Shown: positions 15,813 to 25,432, counted from the stretch's first letter. The stretch: DNA of 64,000 bases from Oxalobacteraceae sp. CFBP 13730 (GCA_014841835.1 JACYUQ010000002.1:496001-560000), one strand, 5' to 3'. Numbers and translations: made by a program. Notes: a model not told the origin generated them from the sequence alone.

Positions 15813-17402
15813 ATGATGCAATCCCAGTTTTCCGGCGGCACCTGGCGCGACGGCGCGGCGCCGCCCGTACTGCGCTACCTGTTCGCACTGTTCCTGTTCC
15901 TCGTGGCGCTGGCCGCCCGCTTCATGCTGGTCGACCTGTTGCCGGCGCGCGGCTTCCCGTTCCTGTCGTTTTTCCCTGCGGTGCTGCTGGCCGCCTACCT
16001 GGCCGGTCTTGGGCCAGGCCTGCTGACGGCATTCCTGAGCACCTGGGCAGCATGGGCATTCTTCATGGGCCCACGCCTGGCGCCAGCCGACATGGCGCAC
16101 AGCGACCTGATCGCGCTGGTCTTCTTCGCGTCGATCCTGGTGATCGACTGCCTGGTCATCGAACGCATGAACCTGGCCATGCGCAAGTTGCGCGCCACCG
16201 GTACGCGGCTGCGCGAAAGCGAAGACGCCCTGGTGGCGCGCCAGGCCGAACTGAGCGAAGCGAACCGGCAAAAAGACGTGTTCATCGCGATGCTGGCGCA
16301 CGAGCTGCGCAATCCACTGGCGCCGATCCTGTCGGCAGCCCAGCTGATCGCGATGCGCGCGGGCGCCGACGAACCGCTGGCCCGCGCGGCCGGCATCATC
16401 CTGCGCCAGGGCCTGCAACTGACGCGGCTGGTCGACGACCTGCTCGATGCGTCGCGCATCCACTCGGCCAAACTGACACTGCAGGTCGCGCCGGCCGACC
16501 TGCGCGACGTGATCGCCAGCGCGCTGGAAACCAGTGGGCCGATGATCGAACAATCAAGCGCGAATTTTCAGCTGACGCTGCCGCAACCGCCGCAGCCGAT
16601 CCCCGTAAAGGTCGACAGCACGCGCATCGCCCAATGCGTGTCGAACCTGCTGCATAACGCTTTCAAGTTTACGGCCAGCCACGGCGACATCGGGCTGGAC
16701 GTCAGCACCGGGCTTGACGGCATGGCCCGCATCCGTGTTACCGACAACGGCCGCGGCATTTCGCCGGAGATGCTGCCCCGCCTGTTCGACATGTTCACGC
16801 AGGAAGGCCGCAGCGGCAACGACGGCAATAGCGGCCTGGGCATCGGCCTGGCGCTCACGCGCGACCTGGTCGAACGTCACGGCGGCACGCTCAGCGCCCA
16901 TAGCGACGGGCCGGGCCGCGGCGCAATCTTCGAGATCGCGCTGCCCTTGAACACCGAGGTCCAGGCGCCAGCGATCGCCGCGGTGGCACCGGCGGCGCCC
17001 GACGCGCCGCAGCAGGCACCATCGGTGCTGGTGGTCGATGACAATGTGGATGCGGCCGAACTGCTGCAGGCGCTGCTCGGACTGCATGGCTTCGCAGTGC
17101 AGATCGCCCATACTGGCGCCGCCGCCCTGGCTGCGCTGGCGCAGCAGCGCTACCAGGTCCTGCTGCTGGACATCGGCTTGCCCGACATGACCGGCTATGA
17201 GGTCGCCATCGCTGCGCGCGCACAGGGTCTGCTGGACGACACGACCTTCATCGTCGCCCTGACCGGCTGGAGCGACGCCGAGTCGCGCCAGCGCTCGGTC
17301 GATGCGCGCATCGACCATCACCTCAACAAGCCGGTGCAGATGGAAGCGTTGTTGAGCCTATTCGATACGCGACCCATGTCGACTAATCTTACAACTGTAT
17401 GA
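15813..17402 (+). CDS. Hybrid histidine kinase with DUF4118-like membrane domain and receiver
   Basis: A 529-residue protein. Residues 20-115 form a four-helix membrane module like the DUF4118/KdpD region (FPFLSFFPAVLLAAYLAGLGPGLL), with almost no periplasmic part. HisKA follows (His163 in FIAMLAHELRNPL), then HATPase (NLLHNAFKFTASHG, DNGRGISPEML, GLGIGLALTRDL), an Ala/Pro linker and a C-terminal receiver domain (VLVVDDNVDAAELL; phospho-acceptor Asp in LLLDIGLPDMTGYE; Lys in NKPVQ). It should autophosphorylate and pass phosphate to its own receiver. There is no partner gene nearby. The ATG at 15816 is an equally good start. Confidence 0.87.
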   Translation: MMQSQFSGGTWRDGAAPPVLRYLFALFLFLVALAARFMLVDLLPARGFPFLSFFPAVLLAAYLAGLGPGLLTAFLSTWAAWAFFMGPRLAPADMAHSDLIALVFFASILVIDCLVIERMNLAMRKLRATGTRLRESEDALVARQAELSEANRQKDVFIAMLAHELRNPLAPILSAAQLIAMRAGADEPLARAAGIILRQGLQLTRLVDDLLDASRIHSAKLTLQVAPADLRDVIASALETSGPMIEQSSANFQLTLPQPPQPIPVKVDSTRIAQCVSNLLHNAFKFTASHGDIGLDVSTGLDGMARIRVTDNGRGISPEMLPRLFDMFTQEGRSGNDGNSGLGIGLALTRDLVERHGGTLSAHSDGPGRGAIFEIALPLNTEVQAPAIAAVAPAAPDAPQQAPSVLVVDDNVDAAELLQALLGLHGFAVQIAHTGAAALAALAQQRYQVLLLDIGLPDMTGYEVAIAARAQGLLDDTTFIVALTGWSDAESRQRSVDARIDHHLNKPVQMEALLSLFDTRPMSTNLTTV

Positions 17403-17456
17403 CACGAATCAAGGTCGATTGATTTAAGTACTTGTTGGTATTGAGGATTTTGAACA

Positions 17457-17470
17457 GGCACGGTCCGTGC
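17457..17470 (+). promoter_or_regulatory. Sigma-54-type (-24/-12) promoter before the PEP-CTERM gene
   Basis: AGGCACGGTCCGTGCTA carries GG (17457-17458), exactly ten bases, then GC (17469-17470), the invariant spacing of RpoN promoters, and keeps GGCACG of the consensus. The predicted start is near 17482, about 70 bases before the GTG start of the PEP-CTERM gene. PEP-CTERM genes are known to be under sigma-54 control with PrsK/PrsR in exosortase-bearing species. Confidence 0.6.
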
Positions 17471-17551
17471 TAAATGGATATCGCAACAGCAATGTTCGCA
17501 ATTCGATGTCACGTGAATGTTCATCCATCCTTGAATAGAACGGAGTGCTCT

Positions 17552-18073
17552 GTGAAACTGATCAAAAGCTTGAGGAATGTCGCCCTTGCCGCCATGCTGT
17601 TTTCCGCTGGCGTCGCCAATGCAGCGCTGTATCAGTTCCAGCTGACCGGGGATTACACGGCAAGCTGGCAACTGGATTCAACCGTGTCACCGGATGCCTT
17701 TGGCGATGACGAGGGCTTCATCCTGATCGACGTCGAGGGCAATTTCCCCGGCTCGCTGTTTGACTTCGCAGACCTGAGCTTCTACAGCGAAGCCATCGGT
17801 GGCGGGATGGAAATTCTTGACTACTATGGCGATAACCTGTTGTTGAGCACTGATGGCTTCCAGCTCTACACCGGCTCCGAGGAAAGCCCGACCTTCCGCC
17901 TCGGCACCTTTGCATTGACCGAGTATCTGGGTGCTGGCCGATACACGCTGACAGTCACGGATCTGGATGCGCCGCCACCACCGGTCGACGTGCCGGAGCC
18001 GGCCAGTGCAGCGCTGCTGCTCGGCGGTCTGGGCGTCCTGCTCGCATCGCGCAAGCGGCGCCAGGCAAAATAA
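17552..18073 (+). CDS. PEP-CTERM sorting domain protein
   Basis: A 173-residue secreted protein. The GTG at 17552 has GGAG seven bases upstream and opens with a signal peptide (LRNVALAAMLFSAGVANA). The mature part is acidic, aromatic and Cys-free (YQFQLTGDYTASWQLDS...). The C-terminus carries the exosortase sorting signal: VPEP, a hydrophobic helix (ASAALLLGGLGVLLA) and SRKRRQAK. It is probably processed by an exosortase encoded elsewhere and exported with extracellular polysaccharide. An in-frame ATG at 17474 lies upstream of the predicted transcript start and is rejected. The function of the mature domain is unknown. Confidence 0.9.
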   Translation: MKLIKSLRNVALAAMLFSAGVANAALYQFQLTGDYTASWQLDSTVSPDAFGDDEGFILIDVEGNFPGSLFDFADLSFYSEAIGGGMEILDYYGDNLLLSTDGFQLYTGSEESPTFRLGTFALTEYLGAGRYTLTVTDLDAPPPPVDVPEPASAALLLGGLGVLLASRKRRQAK

Positions 18074-18109
18074 TCTGCATGCCGGCAAGGTCTGCCTGAG
18101 GCAGCCTTG

Positions 18110-18523
18110 CTATCGTTTCGGCGCTGGCGCTGGCGGCGTGGCCGCCACGCCCTGCGTGCGCAGGTAGGCCACGATCTCGCCGGCCTGCTTCTCGCTCATG
18201 AAGCTGAGAAAACGCATCTTGTTACCCGGCACGACCTTTTCGCTGTCGCCGATGAACGCAATCAGTTTCCGCTCGTCCCAGGCGAATCCCGCGTTCCTGA
18301 GCGCTGGCGAGTAGGCATACGCCGGCGCGCTGCCCGCCTTGCGACCGACAATCCCGTTCAATTGCGGCCCGAAGCCATTGCGCGCGCCCGCCCCAACCTC
18401 GTGACAGTTGGTGCAGCGCGCGAACAGGCGCCGCCCGGCATCGACCTGGGCCTGGGTGGGTGCAGCAAGCGCTTCTGCGCCCAGGCCGAACATCACTGCA
18501 CAGCAAGCGATGAGTGTGCGCAT
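18110..18523 (-). CDS. Class I c-type cytochrome
   Basis: A 137-residue periplasmic cytochrome: signal peptide MRTLIACCAVMFGLGAEALA, heme-binding CTNCH, and a likely methionine ligand in VVPGNKMRFLSF. NGFGPQLNGIVGRKAGS is the classic cytochrome c2/c550-like segment. It starts two bases after the RegA stop and is the last gene of the quinol oxidase/RegBA operon, so it is probably made under the same redox control. A bo3 oxidase takes electrons from quinol, so this cytochrome must serve another branch or another redox partner. Confidence 0.88.
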   Translation of the reverse strand: MRTLIACCAVMFGLGAEALAAPTQAQVDAGRRLFARCTNCHEVGAGARNGFGPQLNGIVGRKAGSAPAYAYSPALRNAGFAWDERKLIAFIGDSEKVVPGNKMRFLSFMSEKQAGEIVAYLRTQGVAATPPAPAPKR

Positions 18524-18525
18524 GA

Positions 18526-19065
18526 TCACTTCACCCGCTGCTTCTCGAGCTTGCGCGCGAGCGTGCGGCGATGCATGCCCAGCCGGCGCGCCGCCTCGGA
18601 GATATTGAAATCGGTCTCGGCCAGCACCGCGTGGATGCGTTCCCACTCGAGCGTCTTGATCGACGTCGAGCGATTGGTCACCTCGATCTCGGCGCTGCCG
18701 GCAATGTGCCCGAACGCTGCTTCGATATCGTCGGCATCCGACGGCTTGGCCAGGTACTGGACGGCGCCCAGCTTGATCGCTTCGACCGCGGTCGCGATGC
18801 TGGCAAAGCCCGTCAGCACGACGATGAGCATGTCGGGGTCGTGCTCGTGCAGCAGTTGCACGCAGGCCAGACCCGAGGTCTGCCCCTTGAGCTTCAGGTC
18901 GACCACGGCGTAGCCGGGATTGTGCTGCGCCAGGATGGCAGCGGCTTCATCGTGGCCGGTGGCGCCCAGCACGCGATAGCCGCGCCGTTCGAACGAGCGG
19001 CTCAGCGTGCGGGCGAAGGCTTCATCGTCTTCGATGATGAGCAGCAGCGGCTCAGGGTTCGGCAT
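18526..19065 (-). CDS. regA: RegA/ActR/PrrA-type response regulator
   Basis: A 179-residue regulator: receiver domain with acidic pair Asp13-Asp14, phospho-acceptor Asp56 (YAVVDLKLK) and Lys107 (YLAKPSD), then a short Fis-type helix-turn-helix at the C-terminus (NISEAARRLGMHRRTLARKL). This compact layout and the KLKGQTSG stretch are diagnostic of the RegA family, global redox regulators of respiration and energy metabolism. It overlaps the partner kinase gene by 14 bases, so the pair is translationally coupled. Confidence 0.92.
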   Translation of the reverse strand: MPNPEPLLLIIEDDEAFARTLSRSFERRGYRVLGATGHDEAAAILAQHNPGYAVVDLKLKGQTSGLACVQLLHEHDPDMLIVVLTGFASIATAVEAIKLGAVQYLAKPSDADDIEAAFGHIAGSAEIEVTNRSTSIKTLEWERIHAVLAETDFNISEAARRLGMHRRTLARKLEKQRVK

Positions 19066-20419
19066 CGTTCAGTTCCTCTTCCAGTTCAATGGCCGACATG
19101 GGCAGCCGTAGCATGACGACGGCGCCGCCCTCAGGCCGGTTGGTCGCCGTCACCGTACCGCCGAGTTTGCGCACGACGTTCACGGCCAAAAACAGCCCCA
19201 GGCCACCACCGGGCTTGCCCTTGGTGGACTGGTAGGGTTTGCCGAATTGCGCCAGCATGCTGGGCGCAAAGCCGGGACCGCGGTCGAGTACGGACAGCAC
19301 CAGCGTGCGCTCGTCGATGTGCGCATCGAAGCAGACCCAGTCGGGCGATGCTTCCAACGCATTGTCGAGCAGATTGTCGACCGTCTGGCGCAGCGCCGAA
19401 TCGCTCGCCACCGGCCAGTCGTCGGCGATACGATTATTGTACGTGAAAGCGCGCACCGGGCGGCTGGCCTGCCAGCGTTCGACCAGGCCATCGAGAAAGC
19501 CCCGCACCGTGGTGCGTTCGGCCGATTCTCCGCGCGCTTCGCCGGCCGACAGCAGGATGCCACTGACGATCGACTTGCAGCGTTTGAGCTGGGTCTGCAT
19601 CTCGGTCAGTTCGCCCAGCAGCTCGGCGTCGTCGCGAAACGCCGGCATGCGCTTCCAGTCACCCAGGATCACCGACACGGTCGACAGCGGCGTGCCCAGT
19701 TCATGCGCAGCGCCACTGGCAAGCAGGCCCATGCGCACGATGTGTTCTTCTTCGGTCGCGCTCTGACGCAGCGCCGCCAGTTGGGTCGCCTTGTCGCGCA
19801 CATTGTTCGAGATGCGCGAGACAAACAGCACCAGCAGCGCCGCATTGAGCGCGAAGCAGACCAGCAAACCCTGCACGTACAGGCTGCCAATGCCGCGCTC
19901 GTGGTCGAACGGCAACGCGAGCGGCTCGGCAAACGCCGCCAGCCCCGCCATGCAGGTGATCGTGATGGCGACGATGCTCCAGGTCCACAGTACGTCGAGC
20001 AGCACGGCCGAGACGATCACCTGCAGCAGGTAGAGAAAGGCAAAGGGATTGGTGGTGCCGCCGGACAGATACAGCAGCACGGTCAGGCTCGAGACATCGA
20101 CCAGAATGGCCAGGAACATCTCGCCGTTCGAGACCGGCCGGCGTTCGTGCCAGCGCAGGTGGCTGGCGATATTGAAGGCGATCAGGCACGAGAGCACCTG
20201 CAGCATGTGCACCAGCGGCAGCGCGATCCCGAACAGCACGATCGCCGCTGCGATGGTCGTGACCTGGCCGATGACGGCAATCCAGCGCAGCTCGATCAGC
20301 TGCAGCATGTTCTTGTGGCCGGCGGCGAATTCCACGTTCGCGGCAGCTGCCGATGGCGACGTGCGCGCCGCCCTGGCGAAGAAATCCAGCGGAGATTGCA
20401 TCGAAACCCGTTCGTTCAA
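19052..20419 (-). CDS. regB: RegB/PrrB/ActS-type redox sensor kinase
   Basis: A 455-residue membrane kinase with six predicted helices. The quinone-sensing loop GGTTNPF (residues 120-126) corresponds to the GGxxNPF motif of RegB. The phospho-acceptor is His239 in GAAHELGTPL. Cys281 lies 42 residues after it, close to the spacing of the redox-active cysteine of Rhodobacter RegB. The HATPase motifs are NLLDNALEASP, DRGPGFAP and GGLGLFLAVNVV. It should sense quinone-pool or thiol redox state and phosphorylate RegA. It follows SURF1 by 33 bases in the quinol oxidase operon. Confidence 0.92.
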   Translation of the reverse strand: MNERVSMQSPLDFFARAARTSPSAAAANVEFAAGHKNMLQLIELRWIAVIGQVTTIAAAIVLFGIALPLVHMLQVLSCLIAFNIASHLRWHERRPVSNGEMFLAILVDVSSLTVLLYLSGGTTNPFAFLYLLQVIVSAVLLDVLWTWSIVAITITCMAGLAAFAEPLALPFDHERGIGSLYVQGLLVCFALNAALLVLFVSRISNNVRDKATQLAALRQSATEEEHIVRMGLLASGAAHELGTPLSTVSVILGDWKRMPAFRDDAELLGELTEMQTQLKRCKSIVSGILLSAGEARGESAERTTVRGFLDGLVERWQASRPVRAFTYNNRIADDWPVASDSALRQTVDNLLDNALEASPDWVCFDAHIDERTLVLSVLDRGPGFAPSMLAQFGKPYQSTKGKPGGGLGLFLAVNVVRKLGGTVTATNRPEGGAVVMLRLPMSAIELEEELNDAEP

Positions 20420-20452
20420 TGCCCCATTCGCGGCAATGCGGTCGGGGCGTCT

Positions 20453-21280
20453 TTAATCGTTGGCGTCGCGGGAGCGCTTCGCCTCGTAGCGGGCCACCCA
20501 CCACCAGGCTGCGGCCACCATGAGGGCGAGAGCATACCAAGTCAGCGCGTACACGAGGTGATTATTTGGGAACGAGATGACGGTCAGGCCGCCGACGGCG
20601 CGCTCGGGCGCCGTGGCAGGATCCTGGTTCTTGCCGGCGTCGACGAAGAACGGCGCCGTGCGGGCCGCGTCGAAGCCGCGCGCGGCGGTCAAGGCGGTGA
20701 CGTCACGCGAGTACCAGCGGTTGCCGGCCGGGTCGTTGTCGCGCAGGAACCCGCCCTTGGGTTCGCTGATGCGCAGCAGACCGGTCAACTTGATGGGCTC
20801 ACCCGGGGTGGCGCAGGCGTCAGGCCCGGCCGTACGCGCCGGGAAGCGCGTGGCGATATCACCCGACGACGGGATGAAGCCGCGATTGACAAACACGATG
20901 TGGCCCTCGTCCGTGCAGAACGGCGTGAGCAGCCAGAAGCCCGCGCCCAGCTCGGACAGCGCCTGGACGGGTGCGGTAAATGGGTAGAGATAGTGACCCG
21001 ACAGGGCAACCGCCCGGTATTCGTCGGATTCTTTGGAAATCTGCGGCCACTGCGCCACCGGAGGCAGCGCAGCAGGTGCCGCATGAACGCGTGCATCGAC
21101 GCGTTCGATCAGGTCCAGTTTCCATTGCAGGCGAATCACCTGCCAGGTCCCCAGCACTGCAAACAGCACGAGCAGCAGCAAGGCCAGCACCGCCACCACG
21201 CGTCGCACGAACGGCGAGCGCTGTGGCGGGGGCTGATCCTGCGCCGACAGGGTCGGCGGCTGCTGCGCGTGCATCACCAC
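20453..21280 (-). CDS. SURF1 family cytochrome oxidase assembly protein
   Basis: A 275-residue protein with two membrane helices, one near each end (VVAVLALLLLVLFAVLGTWQVIRL and LTWYALALMVAAAWWWVARYEAKR), flanking a periplasmic domain. GTWQ, VFVNRGF and the late FPNNHLVYALTWYALA are SURF1 signatures. SURF1 proteins help insert heme into heme-copper oxidases; dedicated versions for quinol oxidases (Surf1q) are known in Paracoccus. Its position two bases after cyoD argues that this one serves the bo3 oxidase encoded here. ATG at 21280 or 21274 may be used. Confidence 0.9.
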   Translation of the reverse strand: MVMHAQQPPTLSAQDQPPPQRSPFVRRVVAVLALLLLVLFAVLGTWQVIRLQWKLDLIERVDARVHAAPAALPPVAQWPQISKESDEYRAVALSGHYLYPFTAPVQALSELGAGFWLLTPFCTDEGHIVFVNRGFIPSSGDIATRFPARTAGPDACATPGEPIKLTGLLRISEPKGGFLRDNDPAGNRWYSRDVTALTAARGFDAARTAPFFVDAGKNQDPATAPERAVGGLTVISFPNNHLVYALTWYALALMVAAAWWWVARYEAKRSRDAND

Positions 21281-21282
21281 GG

Positions 21283-21669
21283 TCAGGTCATGTCGGAGGT
21301 GTTTTCAGCACCCATGCCCGGCATCATGTTGGTGTTCATGTGGTGCATGACCCAGATCGAGCCCGACATCACGATGACCAGCAGCACCAGCGTGAGCACC
21401 AGCGCCATCATGTTCCAGCCGCCTTCAGCCTTCGAATTCAGGTGAAGGAAGTAGACCATCTGGACCACCAGCTGGACCGCGGCAAAGCCGAGGATGACCC
21501 AGCGGGTCGTTTCCGGGGCCAGCACATTACCCATCACCAGCCAGAACGGAATCGCGGTGAGGATCAGCGACAGCGCGAAGCCGATCGCGTAATCCTTGCC
21601 ACTGTAGTGGATCTGGTAGCTGTCATGACCATGATGACCATGGTCGTGCTCGTTATGATGATCGCTCAT
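21283..21669 (-). CDS. cyoD: Cytochrome bo3 quinol oxidase subunit IV
   Basis: A 128-residue subunit with three helices after a very His-rich N-terminus ([20 protein letters not shown]). KDYAIGFALSLILTAIPFWLVM and QMVYFLHLN are typical of CyoD. It assists assembly of the copper site. The start ATG overlaps the cyoC stop (ATGA). The His cluster could bind metal, but this is only suggested by composition. Confidence 0.92.
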   Translation of the reverse strand: MSDHHNEHDHGHHGHDSYQIHYSGKDYAIGFALSLILTAIPFWLVMGNVLAPETTRWVILGFAAVQLVVQMVYFLHLNSKAEGGWNMMALVLTLVLLVIVMSGSIWVMHHMNTNMMPGMGAENTSDMT

Positions 21670-22304
21670 GGCAGCACTCCCATCAGGTAGACAAAGGTAA
21701 ACACGAAGATCCAGACCAGATCCAGGAAGTGCCAGAACAGCGACAGGCAGGCCAGGCGACGGAAGTTTTCCGGCGTCATGCCGTGCTTGGACAGCTGCAC
21801 GAACAGGGTCACCAGCCACACGATGCCGAACAGCACGTGGAGGCCGTGGGTACCGACCAGCGAGAAGAACGCCGTCAGGAAGCCCGAACGCTGCGGACCG
21901 GCGCCCAGGTGGATAAGGTGCTGGAATTCATAGATTTCCAGCGACAGGAACGCCACACCCAACAGGCCCGTGACGACCAGCCACAGCTTGGTCTTGCCCA
22001 CGTTCTTGGCTTGCGCCGAGATCATGGCCATACCGAAGGTGATCGACGACACCAGCAGGAAGCCGGTGTTGAGCGCGATCAGCGGCAGTTCGAACAGCTC
22101 GGCGCCGGTCGGGCCGCCTGCGTAGTTGCGGCCCAGCACGGCGTAGGCAGCGAAGAGCGATGCGAACAGCAGGCAGTCGCTCATCAGGTAGAGCCAGAAG
22201 CCGAGCAACGTGCCCTGCTCCGGGTGATGCTCCCGCGCCATGTAGCGCGCGGTCACTTCGGCGGGGGTCAACCCGCCTGTCATGGTTGCTTTAATGTCAG
22301 ACAT
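21666..22304 (-). CDS. cyoC: Cytochrome bo3 quinol oxidase subunit III
   Basis: A 212-residue, five-helix heme-copper oxidase subunit [27 protein letters not shown] at the N-terminus and [14 protein letters not shown] are the conserved segments, and [19 protein letters not shown] closes the protein. It starts inside the end of cyoB (8-base overlap) and ends overlapping cyoD, so the four structural genes are coupled. Confidence 0.95.
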   Translation of the reverse strand: MSDIKATMTGGLTPAEVTARYMAREHHPEQGTLLGFWLYLMSDCLLFASLFAAYAVLGRNYAGGPTGAELFELPLIALNTGFLLVSSITFGMAMISAQAKNVGKTKLWLVVTGLLGVAFLSLEIYEFQHLIHLGAGPQRSGFLTAFFSLVGTHGLHVLFGIVWLVTLFVQLSKHGMTPENFRRLACLSLFWHFLDLVWIFVFTFVYLMGVLP

Positions 22305-24306
22305 GGCTTTCCAGCATACGAGTACGTGCGGTTTCGGTCTTCAGGACTTCTTCAGCCGGAATGTAGAAATCGCGTTTGTAGTTGAAGGTATGGGCAATGA
22401 TCGTACCGAGCAGGACGATGAACGCACCGATGACCAGGGCCCACATATGCCAGATGATGGCAAAGCCGACCGCGCACGCCAGTGCCGAGATCACGAAACC
22501 GGCCCAGGTGTTCTTCGGCATGTGGATCGCGACGAAATCGGCGAGTGGGCGCTGATAACCGTTCTTCTTCATGTCGGCGAAGGTGTCGTTGTCGTGCACC
22601 ACCGGCGTGAACGCGAAGTTGTAGTCCGGCGGTGGCGACGAGGTCGACCATTCCAGCGTACGGCCATCCCACGGATCGCCCGTGAAATCGCGCAGACGTG
22701 CGGTGTTGCGGTCACGGAAGCTGACATACAGTTGCATCAGCAGCGCGCCGATACCACCAGCGATCATCAGGGTGCCCAGGAACGAAATCTGGAACAGCCA
22801 CTGGACCGACATGTCATCGAAGTGACTCACGCGGCGGGTGTAACCCATGAAGCCCAGGATGTACGGCGGCGTGAACGCAACCCAGAAACCGATCGACCAG
22901 AGCCAGAACGACACGGTGCCCCAGAATTTGTCGAGCTTGTAGCCGAACGCTTTCGGGAACCAGTAGTTCAGACCCGCAAAGATACCGAACACCACGCCAC
23001 CGATAATCACGTTGTGGAAGTGAGCGATCAGGAACAGCGAGTTGTGCAGCACGAAGTCGGCCGCAGGAATCGCCAGCATCACGCCGGTCATGCCGCCGAT
23101 GGTGAAGGTCAGCATGAACGAAATGGTCCACATCATTGGCAGTTCGAAGCGGATCTGACCGCGGTACATCGTGAACAGCCAGTTGAACAGCTTCGCGCCG
23201 GTCGGGATCGAGATGATCATCGTCGTGATACCGAAGAACGCATTGACGCTGGCGCCCGAACCCATCGTGAAGAAGTGGTGCAGCCAGACCAGGTACGACA
23301 GCACCATGATGACGCAGGTCGCGTAGACCATCGAGGTGTAGCCGAACAGGCGCTTGCCGCAGAAGGTCGAAACCACTTCGGAGAAGATACCGAACGCTGG
23401 CAGGATCAGGATGTAGACCTCAGGGTGACCCCAGATCCAGATCAGGTTCACGTACATCATCGCGTTGCCGCCACGGTCGTTCGTGAAGAACGCGGTGTCG
23501 AACAGGCGGTCCATGCCCAGCATGGCCAGCACGGCGGTAAGGATCGGGAAGGTCACGACGATCAGGATGTTGGTGCACAGCGAGGTCCAGACGAAGACTG
23601 GCATCTTCATCAGGCCCATGCCCGGTGCGCGCATCTTGATGATGGTGACGATCAGGTTCACGCCGGACAGCAAGGTACCGACACCCGCGATCTGTAATGA
23701 CCAGATGTAGTAGTCGACGCCCACCCCCGGACTGGCCAGGATGCCCGACAGCGGCGGATACGCGAGCCAGCCGGTACGTGCGAATTCACCGACGAACAGG
23801 GATGCCATGATCAGCACGGCGCCCATCGTGGTCATCCAGAACGAGAAGTTGTTCAGGAACGGGAAGGCCACGTCGCGCGCACCGATCTGCAGTGGCACCA
23901 CGTAGTTCATCAGGCCCGTCACGAACGGCATCGCCACGAAGAAGATCATGATCACGCCGTGGGCGGTGAAGACCTGGTCGTAGTGGTGCGGCGGCAGGAA
24001 GCCGGCGTTGTCGCCAAAGGCGAGCGCCTGCTGGGCACGCATCATCAGGGCGTCGGCGAAGCCGCGCAGCAGCATGACCAGACCGAGGATCATGTACATG
24101 ATGCCGATTTTCTTGTGGTCGATACTGGTGATCCAGTCTTTCCACAAGGAGCCCCACAGGCGGAAGTAGGACAGGATGCCCACGAGGGCAATACCGCCTA
24201 CGATCACACCTGCGAAGGTAGCAAGCAGGATCGGCTCATGGAAGGGAATCGCGTCCCAGCCAAGCCGACCGAAGATAAACTTCGTCAAGTCGAAAGTGTC
24301 TTGCAT
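22297..24306 (-). CDS. cyoB: Cytochrome bo3 quinol oxidase subunit I
   Basis: A 669-residue catalytic subunit that reduces oxygen to water and pumps protons. Ligands are visible: the low-spin heme His in [11 protein letters not shown], the copper-site His and cross-linked Tyr in [12 protein letters not shown], the His pair in [11 protein letters not shown], and the two His in [12 protein letters not shown] for the heme irons. The extra N- and C-terminal helices of the bo3 type are present. Starts two bases after cyoA. No cyoE (heme O synthase) is in the operon, so that enzyme must be encoded elsewhere. Confidence 0.96.
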   Translation of the reverse strand: MQDTFDLTKFIFGRLGWDAIPFHEPILLATFAGVIVGGIALVGILSYFRLWGSLWKDWITSIDHKKIGIMYMILGLVMLLRGFADALMMRAQQALAFGDNAGFLPPHHYDQVFTAHGVIMIFFVAMPFVTGLMNYVVPLQIGARDVAFPFLNNFSFWMTTMGAVLIMASLFVGEFARTGWLAYPPLSGILASPGVGVDYYIWSLQIAGVGTLLSGVNLIVTIIKMRAPGMGLMKMPVFVWTSLCTNILIVVTFPILTAVLAMLGMDRLFDTAFFTNDRGGNAMMYVNLIWIWGHPEVYILILPAFGIFSEVVSTFCGKRLFGYTSMVYATCVIMVLSYLVWLHHFFTMGSGASVNAFFGITTMIISIPTGAKLFNWLFTMYRGQIRFELPMMWTISFMLTFTIGGMTGVMLAIPAADFVLHNSLFLIAHFHNVIIGGVVFGIFAGLNYWFPKAFGYKLDKFWGTVSFWLWSIGFWVAFTPPYILGFMGYTRRVSHFDDMSVQWLFQISFLGTLMIAGGIGALLMQLYVSFRDRNTARLRDFTGDPWDGRTLEWSTSSPPPDYNFAFTPVVHDNDTFADMKKNGYQRPLADFVAIHMPKNTWAGFVISALACAVGFAIIWHMWALVIGAFIVLLGTIIAHTFNYKRDFYIPAEEVLKTETARTRMLESHV

Positions 24307-24308
24307 GG

Positions 24309-25316
24309 TTACTTCTTCACAGTGTTAAAAGGGGCAACGCACATTTCCAGCGCCTCGGCCAGCATGGACTTGCCATCCTTCGGCAGCTGGCGGATGGCCG
24401 CAGCCATTTCGTTGCGCTTGTGATCCTCGTGCATTTGCTGGTTCATGCACATGGTGCCTTCAGCAACGCAGCGGTTCAGGATGCGGTTGAACAGCGCGGG
24501 CTCGACCTGTGCGTAATGGCGCACCGGCTCCTTGGCGGTCGGTTTTTCGAGCACCATGTAGTCAGCGCGGTCGAGCACTTCGGTACCGGTCTTCATTTCC
24601 TTGACCCAGGTGTCGAAATCGGCCTGCGTCACGCCCTTGTAGGCAAACTTCATGTGCGAGAAACCATCGCCGCTGAAGTTGGCCGACAGGCCGCGATAAT
24701 CGCCGGTCTTGTTCAGCACCGCGTTCAGTTCCGTCTCCATGCCCGGCATCGCGTAGATCATGCCAGCCAGGGTCGGGATGTAGAAGGTGTTCATCACGGT
24801 CGACGACGTGATCTTGAAGCGCACCGGCACGTCGATCGGGGTCACCAGGTGATTGACCGACGCGATGCCCTGCTCTGGATAAATGAACAGCCATTTCCAG
24901 TCCAGCGCCACCACTTGCACTTCAAGTGGCTTGACCGACGCAGCGAGCGGCCGGTTGGCATCGATGCGGTCGAGCGGACGATACGGGTCGAGCTTGTGGG
25001 TACTGACCCAGGTAATCAGGCCCAGCACGATGATGATCAGGAGCGGTGCGCCCCAGATGATCAGCTCGAGCTTGGTCGAGTGGTCCCAGTCAGGTTCGTA
25101 GGCCGCGTTGGCGCCCTTGCGGTAGCGCCAGGCGAACCAGACGACCAGCAACATCACCGGAATGATGATGATCAACATTAATAGAACCGATATGACAATC
25201 AGATCGGCCTGCTGCTTTGCTATATCGCCGGTGGGATTCATTACGACGGTATTGCAGCCGGCAAGCGCTGCAAGAAGAAGTAATGGCAGTCCGCGGCGGA
25301 CAATTTGTGGAATCAT
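24309..25316 (-). CDS. cyoA: Cytochrome bo3 quinol oxidase subunit II
   Basis: A 335-residue lipoprotein (lipobox LAGC at residues 18-21) with two helices ([49 protein letters not shown]) and a periplasmic cupredoxin domain. The CuA ligands of cytochrome c oxidases are absent; the region reads [16 protein letters not shown], as in quinol oxidases, so electrons come directly from ubiquinol. First gene of the eight-gene minus-strand operon, 162 bp from a divergent MFS gene. Confidence 0.95.
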   Translation of the reverse strand: MIPQIVRRGLPLLLLAALAGCNTVVMNPTGDIAKQQADLIVISVLLMLIIIIPVMLLVVWFAWRYRKGANAAYEPDWDHSTKLELIIWGAPLLIIIVLGLITWVSTHKLDPYRPLDRIDANRPLAASVKPLEVQVVALDWKWLFIYPEQGIASVNHLVTPIDVPVRFKITSSTVMNTFYIPTLAGMIYAMPGMETELNAVLNKTGDYRGLSANFSGDGFSHMKFAYKGVTQADFDTWVKEMKTGTEVLDRADYMVLEKPTAKEPVRHYAQVEPALFNRILNRCVAEGTMCMNQQMHEDHKRNEMAAAIRQLPKDGKSMLAEALEMCVAPFNTVKK

Positions 25317-25384
25317 GCTAGGTATCTAACGTTACATGGAGGGAGAGCGTGCTACTGTACTGCCAACGGTCGTCAAAGAACATT

Positions 25385-25397
25385 GGACAGTTTGTCC
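25385..25397. promoter_or_regulatory. Palindrome GGACA-GTT-TGTCC between cyoA and the MFS gene
   Basis: A perfect 5-3-5 dyad in the 162-bp gap between divergent genes. It does not resemble an FNR box (TTGAT-N4-ATCAA). It lies upstream of a plausible plus-strand promoter and could bind a regulator for either side. Confidence 0.4.
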
Positions 25398-25403
25398 CAC
25401 CCT

Positions 25404-25432
25404 TTGCCATAATGCAATTTTAACAATAGTGT
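25404..25432 (+). promoter_or_regulatory. Putative sigma-70 promoter for the MFS gene
   Basis: TTGCCA, a 17-base spacer, then TAGTGT; start near 25439. The MFS gene begins at 25479 with GGAG eight bases before its ATG. Confidence 0.4.

Noticed and set aside
19247..21445. Very long plus-strand open frame (over 700 codons) opposite RegB and SURF1
   Set aside because: Its product is Arg/Gln/His-rich with no domain and it lies fully antisense to two clear genes; it is a GC-rich shadow frame. The same holds for long frames opposite cyoB (22282-23697), the sensor kinase (6082-7710) and the MFS gene (2563-4482).
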